From NCBI GenBank assembly GCA_014584315.1, contig JACTNA010000005.1:62001-126000 (forward strand): DNA of 64,000 nucleotides. The letters run 5' to 3'. The stretch is from Planctomycetota bacterium. GTDB taxonomy: Bacteria > Planctomycetota > Phycisphaerae > Phycisphaerales > UBA1924. Position numbers and translations under genes: made by a program. Below are positions 8,248-17,443 of the stretch, piece by piece (position 1 is the first letter of the stretch; the number at the start of each line of letters is the position of its first letter). Under the pieces are notes generated by a model. That model was not told the DNA's origin and ran no database searches. It saw only the letters and a program-made list of their open reading frames with translations.

Positions 8248-9335
8248 ACGACCACGAGGCGATCGACCTGCTGCGGGCGATGGTGCGCACGCCGAGCGTG
8301 TCGGGCGATGAGGCCGCCCTGGCCGCGCTCCTGGTTGGCGCGATGCGTCGGGCCGGGCTGAACGCGGCCGTGGACGACGCCGGAAACGCGGTCGGCGCGA
8401 CGTCCGGCGACCCGCTGCGATCGGAGCCTGACAAGGCGGACATCGTGCTGCTGGGGCACATGGACACGGTGCCCGGCGTCGTCCTGGTGCGCGAGGAGGA
8501 CGGCCGGCTCTTCGGGCGCGGGGCCGTGGACGCCAAGGGTCCGCTGGCGGCGTTCGTGGCAGCGGCGGCGCGGGCGGAGATGCCCGAGGGCGTTCGGCTC
8601 GTCGTGATCGGGGCGGTCGAGGAAGAGACGCCGACCTCGCGCGGGGCGCGGGCGGCGCGTGACCGTTACGCGCCGGCGGCCTGCATCATCGGCGAGCCGA
8701 GCGGGGGGGATGGCGTGACGATCGGCTACAAGGGCCGGCTCGTTGTTCGCTATGCGCTGGAGCGATCGTCGGCGCACACGGCGGGTCCCGCGCCGAGCGC
8801 GGCGGACGAGGCCTTCGGGTGGTGGCAGGCCGTGCTGGAGGGCTGCCGTGCGCTCTGTCCGGCCGATGCGTCGCCGTTCGAGTCGTTGCAGGCGAACATC
8901 CGGTCGCTCGCGACGAACCACAACGGACTCGCGGACAGGGTCGAGATCGTGGCGGGGTTCCGCCTCCCCCCCGGCGTGGAGCCGGGGAGCGTGGAGGGGA
9001 TTTGCACGCGCTGCGCCCGCGAGGGGATCGTCGAGTTCGTGGGCCGCGAGCGGGCGGTGGTCGCCGACCGCGGCTCTTCGGTCGTTCGCGCGCTGAGCGC
9101 GGGGGTTCGTTCGCTCGGGCTGCGTCCGCGCCTGCTGCTGAAGACCGGCACCTCGGACATGAACGTCGTCGCCCCGGTTTGGCGGTGCCCGATCGCGGCG
9201 TACGGCCCGGGCGACAGCAGCCTCGACCATACACCCAATGAGCACATCGAGATCGACGCGATTGTGCGGTCGATCCGTGTCCTGTCGCACGCGCTCCCCG
9301 CGCTGGCGGGCGAGTTGTCCGGAGTCCCCGCATGA
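8244..9335 (+). CDS. lysK: LysK, [LysW]-lysine hydrolase (M20 peptidase family)
   Basis: A 363-residue M20-family metallohydrolase that releases lysine from LysW. Metal ligands are in GHMDTVPG and [14 protein letters not shown], the catalytic Glu pair is in EEETPTSRG, and later ligands are in IGEPSG and [11 protein letters not shown]. The last His-rich motif and the overall length fit the LysK/ArgE-like branch. The ATG at 8244 overlaps the lysZ stop; longer upstream readings lie within lysZ. Its own stop overlaps the next start (ATGA at 9332), consistent with one polycistronic message. The LysW-dependent aminotransferase LysJ, needed just before this step, is not in the window. Confidence 0.92.
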   Translation: MNDHEAIDLLRAMVRTPSVSGDEAALAALLVGAMRRAGLNAAVDDAGNAVGATSGDPLRSEPDKADIVLLGHMDTVPGVVLVREEDGRLFGRGAVDAKGPLAAFVAAAARAEMPEGVRLVVIGAVEEETPTSRGARAARDRYAPAACIIGEPSGGDGVTIGYKGRLVVRYALERSSAHTAGPAPSAADEAFGWWQAVLEGCRALCPADASPFESLQANIRSLATNHNGLADRVEIVAGFRLPPGVEPGSVEGICTRCAREGIVEFVGRERAVVADRGSSVVRALSAGVRSLGLRPRLLLKTGTSDMNVVAPVWRCPIAAYGPGDSSLDHTPNEHIEIDAIVRSIRVLSHALPALAGELSGVPA

Positions 9336-10540
9336 GCGTCCATACCAACGGCACGCCCGCAGCCGTGCCGCCGGCCCGCCGATCCTGGCACGTCATCGAG
9401 TCCACGCTCCGCGAGGGCGAGCAGTTCGCGAACGCCTTCTTCACGACGGGGCAGAAGATCCGGCTGGCGACGATGCTCGACGCGTTCGGCGCGGACTACC
9501 TGGAGCTCACCAGCCCCGCGGCCTCGCCTCGCAGCCGTGAGGACTGCGAGACGATCGCGTCGCTCGGCCTGCGAGCGAAGGTGCTCACCCACACGCGGTG
9601 CCACCCCGACGACGTGCGCCTGGCGGTCTGGACCGGCGTGGCGGGCGTGGACGTGGTGATCGGCACGTCCTCGCACCTGCGTCGCTTCGGGCACGGCAAG
9701 AGCATCGATGAGATCGTCGCTCTCGCTCGCGACGTGATCCCCGTCGCGGTGGAGGCGGGCGTCGAGGTGCGGTTCAGCACCGAGGACAGTTTCCGCAGCG
9801 AACTGCCGGACCTTCTGCGGGTCTACGAGGCGGTGGCCGCCCTGGGCGTGCACCGCGTCGGCATCGCGGACACGGTCGGGATCGCCACGCCGCAGATGGT
9901 CGAGCGGGTGGTGCGGGCGGTTCGCGGCGTGGTCGGCCCCGGCGTCGGCGTCGAGTTCCACGGGCACAACGACACGGGCTGCGCGGTCGCGAACTCGTGG
10001 ACGGCGGTGCGGGCCGGCGCGACGCACGTGGACACGACCGTGCTGGGCATCGGCGAGCGGAACGGCATCACGCCGCTGAGCGGTTTCATCGCTCGCATGT
10101 ACTGCGACGATCCGGACGACGTGCGCGGTCGCTACCGACTGCCGCTCCTGCACGACCTGGACCACGCGGTGGCGAGGCTGGTCGGGATCGACGTGCCGTT
10201 CAACAGTTGCGTCACGGGGTTCTCGGCGTTCACGCACAAGGCGGGCATCCACGCCAAGGCGGTGCTCAACGACCCGAGCGCGTACGAGGCCCTGCGCCCG
10301 GAGGACTTCGGCCTGTCGCGGTATGTCCACGTCGCTCACCGCCTGACCGGCTGGAACGCCGTGCGGGCGCGGGCCGAGCAGATCGGCCTGTCGCTGACAG
10401 ACGAGGAGGCCAGGACCATCACCGCCCGCATTAAGGCGGCCGCGGACGCCGGGAACGTCACCCTGGAGCATGTCGATGCGATGCTGCGCGAGCACGCGGC
10501 GCCGGTGGCAACGGTGGAGCCGCTGCCCGTGCCCGCGTGA
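9332..10540 (+). CDS. Homocitrate synthase
   Basis: A 402-residue DRE-TIM metallolyase that condenses acetyl-CoA with 2-oxoglutarate, the committed step of alpha-aminoadipate lysine synthesis. Diagnostic features are ESTLREGEQ (metal Asp/Glu replacing the DTTLRDGEQ of isopropylmalate synthase), [35 protein letters not shown], the metal His pair EFHGHNDTG, and [13 protein letters not shown]. All fit homocitrate synthase better than LeuA or CimA. It lacks the regulatory C-terminal domain of LeuA. Co-occurrence with lysWXYZK in one overlapping operon is strong support. The gene could be called lysS or lys20 in other systems. Confidence 0.93.
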   Translation: MSVHTNGTPAAVPPARRSWHVIESTLREGEQFANAFFTTGQKIRLATMLDAFGADYLELTSPAASPRSREDCETIASLGLRAKVLTHTRCHPDDVRLAVWTGVAGVDVVIGTSSHLRRFGHGKSIDEIVALARDVIPVAVEAGVEVRFSTEDSFRSELPDLLRVYEAVAALGVHRVGIADTVGIATPQMVERVVRAVRGVVGPGVGVEFHGHNDTGCAVANSWTAVRAGATHVDTTVLGIGERNGITPLSGFIARMYCDDPDDVRGRYRLPLLHDLDHAVARLVGIDVPFNSCVTGFSAFTHKAGIHAKAVLNDPSAYEALRPEDFGLSRYVHVAHRLTGWNAVRARAEQIGLSLTDEEARTITARIKAAADAGNVTLEHVDAMLREHAAPVATVEPLPVPA

Positions 10541-10562
10541 GCCGCCGACCGCATCAGGCGCG

Positions 10563-11687
10563 TCAATCCCCGCCGATGGGACGCTCCCATGGCGCGGCCG
10601 GCTCGTCGTCGGCCTTGTCGGGGTTCGATTCCTGCGTTTCGGCAGGCTGTGCGACGTCGGAGAGCCTTCTGCGCAAACGGTCGCCCGCGAACTTCGGCAG
10701 GTCGTAGACCCAGCCGTCGAATCTCTCCGTAAGTTCCTCGGCTTCGACGCCCGCACGGGGCTCTTCGTCCGAGGCCTCGGGGGCTTCGGTTCGGTCCGCC
10801 CGGGCGGAGAGCACGGCCTGAATCGTGCCGTCGACTTCCCAGGAACGAACTTCGACGATCAGCCCATCGAAGGTCTCGAAGGTCGTGGTTACGGTCGTGG
10901 TCGGGTCGGGCGTCTGGTCGCGGGCGGCGCGCACGCCCTCCATGCGCAGGAACGACAGCCCGTCGGCGATCGCGTTCACCTGCGTCGCCGCGGCGGGTGT
11001 CATGCCCTCGGGCAGCCCCTGCGGCGTGAAGTCCGCGACCGCCGCGTCGGGCCTTGTGATGGTCACGCGTTCGCCGTCCGCGTGCGCGATCGTGACGGTC
11101 TTCACGCGAGCTCGTGGGATGCTCACGATGCTCGCGTCCACCCAGCGCATGGGGTCCGGGTACGCATCGACCCGGCCGCGCGCGAGCCAGGTCTGGTCTT
11201 CGTCGGCGCGCCGGACGTAGACCAGGCTCTGCCCGCCGGTCCCGGCGTCGGAGCCGATGATGACCGCCGCCACCGTCGCGCCCGTCCCGTCGCCGAGCGA
11301 GACGAGCCGTGACGGCCGGCCGTCTCCCGGCGGCTCCAGCCCGAGTCGGGCGTGGCGCGTCGGATCGGCGGTCTTTCGCTCGGCGATCTCAAGGCCCGCA
11401 ACGCCCATGAGCAGCGCCTTGATGTCCTCGAACTTCGCCGGGTAGCCGTCCAGCGACTCGACGATCCAACGCCCGTCGCGGCGGCGGATGTCGACGGACC
11501 GGCCGCCCGACTCGATGCGCACGATCTCGACATCGTTGATCCGGTCCTCGAGTTGCGGGAAGAGCGGGTGGTCGGAGGCGGCGCGGTTCGGGGCCGGGCC
11601 GCCGCTGCGCAGCAGGTTCGAGGCGATCGCCGCGGCGACCACGGCCGCGGTGAGCACGGCGAGCGCGGTGAGCGACCGGGTGTTCAT
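10563..11687 (-). CDS. DUF4340 domain protein of a GldG-type ABC system
   Basis: A 374-residue protein with one N-terminal membrane segment (residues 5-27) and a large exported beta-rich region typical of DUF4340. Recognisable pieces are the RINDVEIVRIESGG opening and the W-I-V-E segment with its repeated unit. The C-terminus is acidic and Pro-rich. DUF4340 proteins usually follow a GldG-like protein and ABC permease, but their biochemical role is unknown. The ATG overlaps the stop of the upstream gldG-like gene (ATGA), so it is the last gene of a four-gene operon. It ends 22 bases from the end of the lysine operon, which runs the other way. Confidence 0.85.
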   Translation of the reverse strand: MNTRSLTALAVLTAAVVAAAIASNLLRSGGPAPNRAASDHPLFPQLEDRINDVEIVRIESGGRSVDIRRRDGRWIVESLDGYPAKFEDIKALLMGVAGLEIAERKTADPTRHARLGLEPPGDGRPSRLVSLGDGTGATVAAVIIGSDAGTGGQSLVYVRRADEDQTWLARGRVDAYPDPMRWVDASIVSIPRARVKTVTIAHADGERVTITRPDAAVADFTPQGLPEGMTPAAATQVNAIADGLSFLRMEGVRAARDQTPDPTTTVTTTFETFDGLIVEVRSWEVDGTIQAVLSARADRTEAPEASDEEPRAGVEAEELTERFDGWVYDLPKFAGDRLRRRLSDVAQPAETQESNPDKADDEPAAPWERPIGGD

Positions 11688-13615
11688 GGCGTCGCTCCTG
11701 GCCGCTCCGCGAGCGCGTTCCGATCCGCCCGGCGACGCGCCGCTCGCCACGCGCCGATCGCGATGGCGGCGGCCGCGACGAGGAGGGGCGCGGCGCCGAT
11801 GTTGATGGCCTTGAGCCGAACGCCCAGCCGCTCCACGTCCTTGCGCATGTCGTAGCGGACCTGCCGCAACTGAGCGTTTGTCTGCACCAGTTCGTCCTCG
11901 AATCGTTTGATCTCCGCCCGCTGCTCGGGCGTCAGGATGAGTTCGCCGGCGTCGGGGCGAGCCCTCTGCAAGTCGGCGATGCGGCGTTCCGTTTCGCGTC
12001 GCCGTTGCTCGAGCCGTTCCGCCTCGGCGAGGTACTGCTGTTCCGCGGCGCGGCGGATTCTCTCGACCAGCGTGAACGGGCGCGAGTACGTGCCCCGCGC
12101 CCGAACGGCGATGAGATCGCTCGACCCGGCGAGATGGTCGATGGCGTTGAGCAGGAAGTCCCCGTTGTCCGAGAGTTTCTGGTAGCCGAGCACCATGTTG
12201 CCGAGGCGCACCTCGTCCACCCACATGCGATCGGACAGCATGTCAACGTCGGCGACGACGATGGCGTTGATCTCGCCCGTCGCGGGCTCGCCCGCGTCCG
12301 GGGCGGGGTCTTCCGGCCCGTCGCTCGCGATCTCGAACGCCGATCGCGCAGGCCCGGACACCCGGGCCGCGAGCGTGATCGGCTCGCCCCGCGGCACGAA
12401 CTCCGCGATCAACTCGCGCGGCTGCGGGAAGAACGACACGCGCTGCACGTCGAGGAGCATCGACTGGTCGCTCGTGCGCACGAGCGGATGGACGGTCGTC
12501 GCGGCCCCGATCGCCGCCGACACCGAGCCGGCGGTCGCGAACTGGAGCAGGCTCGCCTGGCGCGTCACGGCGTCCTCGCGGTCGATGCCTTCGCCCGCCA
12601 GCCCGATGTACTGCACGTAGGGCACGACCTCGCGTCCGTCGGGCGAACGCCCGCGCAGGGCGTTTGACATGTCGGCAGCGACCTGGTCGCGCTCGACCAG
12701 AACGCCCCACGCCCGGAGGATCGTGTTCAGGTCCGACGCACGGTCGGCCTGCATGGCGGCCAACGGGTTCTGGTCCGCGCCGGGCGGCACGTCCGCCTCG
12801 CACAGCGGATCGACGAACACGGCCACGCCCCGGCCGCTGAGCGCGAACCGGTCGATCGCCCGGAGCGTCGGCTCCCCGACGCCCTTCGGGTGCACGATCA
12901 GGAGGACGTCCACGTCGTCTCCGATGGAGTCGGTGTCGGGTTCGAGCATCCGCACGTCGAAGAGGGTGCGCAACTCGCGCATGATCTGCCACGGCGGGCG
13001 TGTCGGCTGGCCGGGCAGGGCGAAACCGCCGTCGAGCGGCAACGACGACAGCACGGCGACGACCCTGCGTTTCTGATCGGAGAGGTTGTGCACGAGGCGT
13101 GAGACCTCGTACTCCAGGAACCGCTCGTCGCCGGGGTCGAAGAAGCGGATGACCTCGCGCCCGTCGGTCGAGTTCACGCCGAGCAGGCCGAAGTAGAACT
13201 CCTCTCGGTTCGGGCCGATGGGCGCGCCCGCCAGCCCCGCCTGCCGCGCGCGATCCTCGGCCTCGGAGAATGGCTCGGGATCGACGACTTCGAGTTCGAT
13301 CTTTCCCCGCGAGAGCAGGGCGTACTCCTCGAGCAGCTCCCGCACCCGCTTGCCGTAGGCCTGCAGTGCGGGCCGCCCGTCGGCGAGCGAGTCCGAAAAG
13401 AAGAACGTGAGGCGGATCGGCTCGTCCAGCCCCGAGACGATGCGGCGTGTGCCCTGCGAGAGGGTGTACAGCCGGTTCTCGGTGAGGTCGAGGCGCACGC
13501 CGCGGAGCGTCGCGTCGGCGAGCAGGTTGATTCCGAAGAAGAGGACGACGAGCAGGCCGAGCGTGGCGGCCGCGGTCCATCGACGCGTCGGACCGGATGC
13601 TGTGGCAGTGGTCAT
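11684..13615 (-). CDS. GldG-like ABC-transporter auxiliary protein
   Basis: A 643-residue protein with an N-terminal membrane segment (about 12-32), a long exported GldG_ABC-type domain beginning DLTENRLYTLSQGTRRIVSGLDEPI, a predicted coiled-coil near 545-600 rich in Glu/Arg, and a final membrane helix near 605-622. This is the usual architecture of the gliding-motility-associated or IflA-type protein. In Bacteroidetes GldG acts with GldA and GldF; in other phyla the set is a transporter of unknown cargo, so a motility role should not be assumed. It starts five bases after the permease ends. Confidence 0.87.
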   Translation of the reverse strand: MTTATASGPTRRWTAAATLGLLVVLFFGINLLADATLRGVRLDLTENRLYTLSQGTRRIVSGLDEPIRLTFFFSDSLADGRPALQAYGKRVRELLEEYALLSRGKIELEVVDPEPFSEAEDRARQAGLAGAPIGPNREEFYFGLLGVNSTDGREVIRFFDPGDERFLEYEVSRLVHNLSDQKRRVVAVLSSLPLDGGFALPGQPTRPPWQIMRELRTLFDVRMLEPDTDSIGDDVDVLLIVHPKGVGEPTLRAIDRFALSGRGVAVFVDPLCEADVPPGADQNPLAAMQADRASDLNTILRAWGVLVERDQVAADMSNALRGRSPDGREVVPYVQYIGLAGEGIDREDAVTRQASLLQFATAGSVSAAIGAATTVHPLVRTSDQSMLLDVQRVSFFPQPRELIAEFVPRGEPITLAARVSGPARSAFEIASDGPEDPAPDAGEPATGEINAIVVADVDMLSDRMWVDEVRLGNMVLGYQKLSDNGDFLLNAIDHLAGSSDLIAVRARGTYSRPFTLVERIRRAAEQQYLAEAERLEQRRRETERRIADLQRARPDAGELILTPEQRAEIKRFEDELVQTNAQLRQVRYDMRKDVERLGVRLKAINIGAAPLLVAAAAIAIGAWRAARRRADRNALAERPGATP

Positions 13616-13619
13616 CCGT

Positions 13620-14360
13620 TCACCCCGCCTTCTTCAACTCGACGACGACGGCGTTTGCCCCGAGCGCGACGCCGATGAGCGAGAGGAAGTAGAGGACGTC
13701 CCCGGGCGCGACGACGCCCTTGGCGATCGCCTCGAACCGGGTGAGGAAACTGAACTCGGCGATCGAGCGTGCCAGCCAAGCCGGCGCCCAACCGGCGAGC
13801 GCGCCCTGCACCACCGGGAAGCCCGCGAGCAGGAACAGGAAGCACACGGAGGTGCTCAGCACGAACGCGATGACCTGGCTCTTGGTGAGCGCGGAGACGC
13901 ACGCGCCGACCGCGAGGAACGCGCCCGCCATCAGCAGGCTGCCGAGGTATGCGGCCACGATCGCGCCGTTGTCGGGATCGCCGAGCACGTTCACCGTGAT
14001 CCACACCGGGAACGTGAGCGCGAGGGCGAGGCCGACGAACGCCCAGGCGGCGAGGAACTTGCCGACGACCGCCGACCACGCCGTCAACGGCAGCGTCATC
14101 AGCAGTTCGATGGTTCCGCCGCGTCGTTCCTCGGCCCACAGGCGCATCGAGACGGACGGGATGAGGAACAGGTACAGCCATGGGTGGAACGAGAAGAACG
14201 GGCGGAGGTCCGCCTGGCCGCGCTCGTAGAAGTTCCCGAGTTCCTGCGAGAACGTGAAGATCCCTGTCAGCACGAGGAAGATCACGATGAACACGTACGC
14301 CACCGGCGTCGTGAAGTACCCGCCGAGTTCGCGCTTCATGACGGCGAGGGTCGTCCGCAT
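13620..14360 (-). CDS. ABC transporter permease, GldF/ABC-2 type
   Basis: A 246-residue membrane protein with about six helices: a first helix at YVFIVIFLVLTG, a loop, then LYLFLIPSVSMRLWAEERRGGTIELLMTLPL. The latter is the hallmark of ABC-2/GldF permeases and the likely coupling helix. The ATG at 14360 overlaps the ATPase stop as TGATG; an in-frame GTG one codon upstream is an alternative. Together with the ATPase and the GldG-like protein it forms an ABC exporter or remodelling complex in the inner membrane. The cargo is unknown. Confidence 0.9.
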   Translation of the reverse strand: MRTTLAVMKRELGGYFTTPVAYVFIVIFLVLTGIFTFSQELGNFYERGQADLRPFFSFHPWLYLFLIPSVSMRLWAEERRGGTIELLMTLPLTAWSAVVGKFLAAWAFVGLALALTFPVWITVNVLGDPDNGAIVAAYLGSLLMAGAFLAVGACVSALTKSQVIAFVLSTSVCFLFLLAGFPVVQGALAGWAPAWLARSIAEFSFLTRFEAIAKGVVAPGDVLYFLSLIGVALGANAVVVELKKAG

Positions 14361-15307
14361 CACGCCGCCTCCCCGGCCGGAGCGGCCGTGATCTCGCGGA
14401 ACACGTCGTCGAGGCGACCCCGCTCGACGCTCAGGGCATCGACCGTCACGCCGCGTGCCCGGAGCAGGTCGCTCACGCCGGCGACGATCGACAGGCCGTC
14501 GCGGGGCAGCACGACGGCCTCGAACACGCCGTCGGACGACGGCGTCCGCTCGACGCCCGTCACGCCGGCGACCCGCCCGAGGTCCGCCTCCAGCCCGTCC
14601 GCGGCGCCGCGCACACGCACACGCACGGCGTTGTGCAGCCTGGACCTGCGGCGCAGGTCCTCGGGGCTGCCGTCCGCGACGATGCGCCCTCGGGCGATGA
14701 TCGTCGCCCGGGTGCAGACCGCGTCCACCTCTTCGAGGATGTGCGTCGACAGCACGACCGCCTTGTGGCCTCGCAGGTCGCGGATGAGTTCGCGCACCTC
14801 GTGCTTCTGGTTCGGGTCCAGTCCGTCCGTCGGCTCGTCGAGGATGAGCGCGGGCGGGTCGTGCAGCAACGCCTGGGCGAGGCCGACGCGACGCTTGTAC
14901 CCCTTGCTGAGCGTCTCGATCGGCTGGCGCATCACTCCCTCGAGATGCACTCGGGCGGCGACCTCGCCGACCCTCCGCCGACGCTCCAGGCCCCGGTAGC
15001 CGCGGACCTCGGCCGCGAATCGGAGGAACGACTCCGGCGTCATGTCCGGGTAGGCGGGCGCGCCCTCGGGGAGATACCCGAGCGACCGCTTGACGGCGAT
15101 CGAGTCCCGGAGCACGTCGTGCCCGCAGACGAGCGCGGTCCCGCCGGACGGGGCGAGAAACCCGGCGATCATCTTCATCGTCGTGGACTTGCCGGCCCCG
15201 TTCGGGCCGAGGAACCCCAGGACCTCGCCCTGCTCGACGCGCAGGGAGACGGCGTCCACCGCGAGGATCGGGCCGAATCGTCGGGAGAGTTGCCTGGTCT
15301 CGATCAT
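14360..15307 (-). CDS. ABC transporter ATP-binding protein, GldA/NatA-like
   Basis: A 315-residue ATPase with Walker A GPNGAGKST, a Q-loop region, signature LSKGYKRRVGLAQALLHDP, Walker B ALILDEPTDGLDP and the switch-His segment VVLSTHILEEVD. A roughly 80-residue C-terminal extension, beta-rich and without catalytic motifs, resembles DUF4162-type tails of ABC-2 ATPases. It is the first gene of the minus-strand operon of ATPase, permease, GldG-like and DUF4340 proteins. The frame is open further upstream, but MIETRQL is the natural beginning of the domain. Confidence 0.93.
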   Translation of the reverse strand: MIETRQLSRRFGPILAVDAVSLRVEQGEVLGFLGPNGAGKSTTMKMIAGFLAPSGGTALVCGHDVLRDSIAVKRSLGYLPEGAPAYPDMTPESFLRFAAEVRGYRGLERRRRVGEVAARVHLEGVMRQPIETLSKGYKRRVGLAQALLHDPPALILDEPTDGLDPNQKHEVRELIRDLRGHKAVVLSTHILEEVDAVCTRATIIARGRIVADGSPEDLRRRSRLHNAVRVRVRGAADGLEADLGRVAGVTGVERTPSSDGVFEAVVLPRDGLSIVAGVSDLLRARGVTVDALSVERGRLDDVFREITAAPAGEAA

Positions 15308-15360
15308 GCGGTGCCTCCGCCGGATCGGGTGACGGTTGTATTCCCGCAGCGGGGTCGAAC

Positions 15361-16296
15361 TCAAGTCCCGGGCGGGGACTCGCCGTTGTGGCGGAGGGCG
15401 TCCGAGTCCTTGACGCCGAGGGTCGCGTAGATGTCGCGGGTGGCGCGGGACTTGTTCAGCGTGTAGAAGTGGATGCCCGCGACGTTGTGGTCCAGCAGGT
15501 CGCGGCATTGCTCGGTGGCCCAGTGGACGCCGACGCGTTTGACGGCCTCGGGATCGCCGCCGGTCCGGTTGATGGCCCGGATCAGCGGGGCCGGGAACCG
15601 GGAGCCGAGGGCGAGCTCCGCCATCCGCCTCATGCCGCCGACCGACGTGATCGGCATGATCCCGGCGAGGATCGGGACTCGGATGCCGGCGAGCAGGCAG
15701 CGGTCGCGGAAGTCGTAGAAATCGCGGTTGTCGAAGAACAACTGGGTGATGATGTAGTCGGCTCCGGCGTCCACTTTCGCCTTCAGGTGGTCCATCTCGA
15801 CGAGGCGGTTTGGCGTCTCGGGGTGGCCCTCGGGGAAGCCGGCGACGGCAATGCCGAACCCGCGCGGGTCGGGATGCACGCCGGTCTCGTTGAACCGCTT
15901 GATGCAGGCGACGAGTTCCCCCGCGTATCGGAAACTCCCCGTCGCGGCGGGCGTGCCGTTGGGATGATCTCCGCGCAGGGCGAGGATGTTGGAGATGCCG
16001 TGCGCCGCGTAGCGGGTGAGCATCGTCCGCACCTGCGCTTCGTCGAGGCCCACGCAGGTGAGGTGCGGCATGGGGTTCAGCGGGGTTTCGTCCTTGAGGC
16101 GGATGACGAGGTTCTCCGTCAGGTCGCGGGCGGAGCCTCCACCCGCGCCGTAGGTCACGCTCACGAACGTCGGGCGGAGCGACTCCAGTTCGGCGATGTT
16201 GCGGAAGAGATCGTCCGCCGACTCCGTGGTCCTCGGGGGGAAGAACTCGAACGAGAAGGTCGTCCGCTGCCTTTCGAAGACGTCAAGGATGTGCAT
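15361..16296 (-). CDS. metF: 5,10-methylenetetrahydrofolate reductase MetF
   Basis: A 311-residue FAD-dependent reductase that makes 5-methyltetrahydrofolate for methionine synthesis. The TIM-barrel motifs are clear: FSFEFFPPRT at the start, VSVTYGAGGGSARD, NILALRGD, and ITQLFFDN. Length is standard for the bacterial enzyme (about 300). A probable promoter and an ArsR-type operator lie 65-96 bases upstream. It shares this operator with the ArsR-methyltransferase gene at 20609-21574, which links it to control of the methyl cycle. Downstream lies the ABC operon on the same strand, 53 bases away. Confidence 0.96.
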   Translation of the reverse strand: MHILDVFERQRTTFSFEFFPPRTTESADDLFRNIAELESLRPTFVSVTYGAGGGSARDLTENLVIRLKDETPLNPMPHLTCVGLDEAQVRTMLTRYAAHGISNILALRGDHPNGTPAATGSFRYAGELVACIKRFNETGVHPDPRGFGIAVAGFPEGHPETPNRLVEMDHLKAKVDAGADYIITQLFFDNRDFYDFRDRCLLAGIRVPILAGIMPITSVGGMRRMAELALGSRFPAPLIRAINRTGGDPEAVKRVGVHWATEQCRDLLDHNVAGIHFYTLNKSRATRDIYATLGVKDSDALRHNGESPPGT

Positions 16297-16360
16297 GGAA
16301 CCGCGTCCTCGAGCGGCGGGCGGGTGCCTGCCGAGTCAAGACTTCCGGGAACGGACGCCA

Positions 16361-16392
16361 ACTATATCCATTCTTCCGGCTGAACGGATGAA
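16361..16392 (-). promoter_or_regulatory. metF promoter region with ArsR-methyltransferase-type operator
   Basis: On the minus strand a -10-like TATAGT lies at 16366-16361. It is directly preceded by a 22-base imperfect inverted repeat at 16371-16392 with right arm CGGATGAA (plus strand 16385-16392) and left arm TTCTTCCG (16371-16378). Nineteen of 22 bases match the perfect repeat over the start of the ArsR-methyltransferase gene (21570-21591, read in reverse complement). The site would cover the -35 region and repress metF. It also lies 59 bases upstream of the divergent prepilin gene. Confidence 0.6.
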
Positions 16393-16450
16393 GCGGGGTT
16401 GTCCCGCGATTCCCGGTGCCGGGCAACCCGGCCGGTCCGCCGCCCGAAGA

Positions 16451-17407
16451 ATGGTTGACATGGGCCGGACCGCCCCCCAAACCCAATCCGAACGACGGGC
16501 GTGTGGAGGCTTCACGCTGATCGAGTTGTTGGTTGTCATTGCGATCATCGCGGCGCTGCTGGGGATCCTGCTGCCGGCGCTGGGCGGGGTGCGCAAGACC
16601 GCGCAGGCGGTCAAGTGTTCCTCGAACATGCGTCAGGTCGCGCTGGGCTGGGCGACCTACGCCAACGACAACGACGACATCTCGATCCCGGGCCAGATGG
16701 GCCGGTACTCGGACGAATCGAAGAACGTCTACTTCGTGGGCAACGGGTATCAGTACCGGCCGCGCTGGTACGTGACCATGGGCGCGGCGGCGGGGTTCTA
16801 CGCGTTGATCGAGCCGCGGCCGGAGCGCGAGTACGAGCACAACGTGCAGGTGAACAACGAGGTCTTCCTCTGCCCCAACGCGATCGACTGGACGAGCACG
16901 CGCAACCACCCCTACGGGTACAACTACCACTTTCTCGGGAACACGCGGTTCAAGAACGACGAGGAGTTCGGCTCGTTCGTGAACTTCCCGGTCCGCGCCT
17001 CGGTGATCCACGTGGGCAGGACCGTGCTCGCGGCGGACAGCATGGGGACGGCGGCGGGCAAGCCCGCGGCGGATCGCACGCCGAACCTCGCCGACGGCTC
17101 GCGGCACCCGCAACTGACCGCGATGGGCGGGCACGGGTACGCGCTCGACCCGCCGCGCATGACGCCCAACAGCGACCACGCCGACCCGCAGTATCCGGGG
17201 GCGGAACACCGCTCCGCGCCCGATCCTCGGCACCTGCGGAAGGCGAACGTCTCGTTCATCGACGGGAGCGTGTCGGGTTGGACGCTGGAGGAACTGGGCT
17301 ACGTGGTGCGCGGCAACGGCGTCGTGGAGGCGTTCGACCAGACCGCCGACAACTCGATGTTCTCGGGATCGTCGATCGACCGGGACCCCCCGCCGCGCCG
17401 CGACTGA
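16451..17407 (+). CDS. Prepilin-type N-terminal cleavage/methylation protein (planctomycete H-X9-DG family)
   Basis: A 318-residue type IV pilin-like/type II pseudopilin protein. The class III leader ends in RRACGG followed by FTLIELLVVIAIIAALLGILLP, with cleavage after Gly20 and the conserved Glu at mature position 5. The exported domain has the family's N-M-R-Q segment, Trp- and Tyr-rich loops, and the C-terminal H-x9-D-G motif (HLRKANVSFIDG). Such proteins are greatly expanded in planctomycetes and most have unknown roles. ATG 16451 is chosen; ATG 16460 and ATG 16388 (inside the operator) are also in frame. It is a single gene between metF and pqiA with no pilus machinery nearby. Confidence 0.9.
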   Translation: MVDMGRTAPQTQSERRACGGFTLIELLVVIAIIAALLGILLPALGGVRKTAQAVKCSSNMRQVALGWATYANDNDDISIPGQMGRYSDESKNVYFVGNGYQYRPRWYVTMGAAAGFYALIEPRPEREYEHNVQVNNEVFLCPNAIDWTSTRNHPYGYNYHFLGNTRFKNDEEFGSFVNFPVRASVIHVGRTVLAADSMGTAAGKPAADRTPNLADGSRHPQLTAMGGHGYALDPPRMTPNSDHADPQYPGAEHRSAPDPRHLRKANVSFIDGSVSGWTLEELGYVVRGNGVVEAFDQTADNSMFSGSSIDRDPPPRRD

Positions 17408-17443
17408 ACCGCGGCGGCCGCTGTTCCGAACTAGACTCCCGCC

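Noticed and set aside
11684..15307. Gliding-motility apparatus
   Set aside because: Only the GldA/F/G-like ABC part is present and such sets are common in non-gliding bacteria; none of the other gld or spr genes are here.
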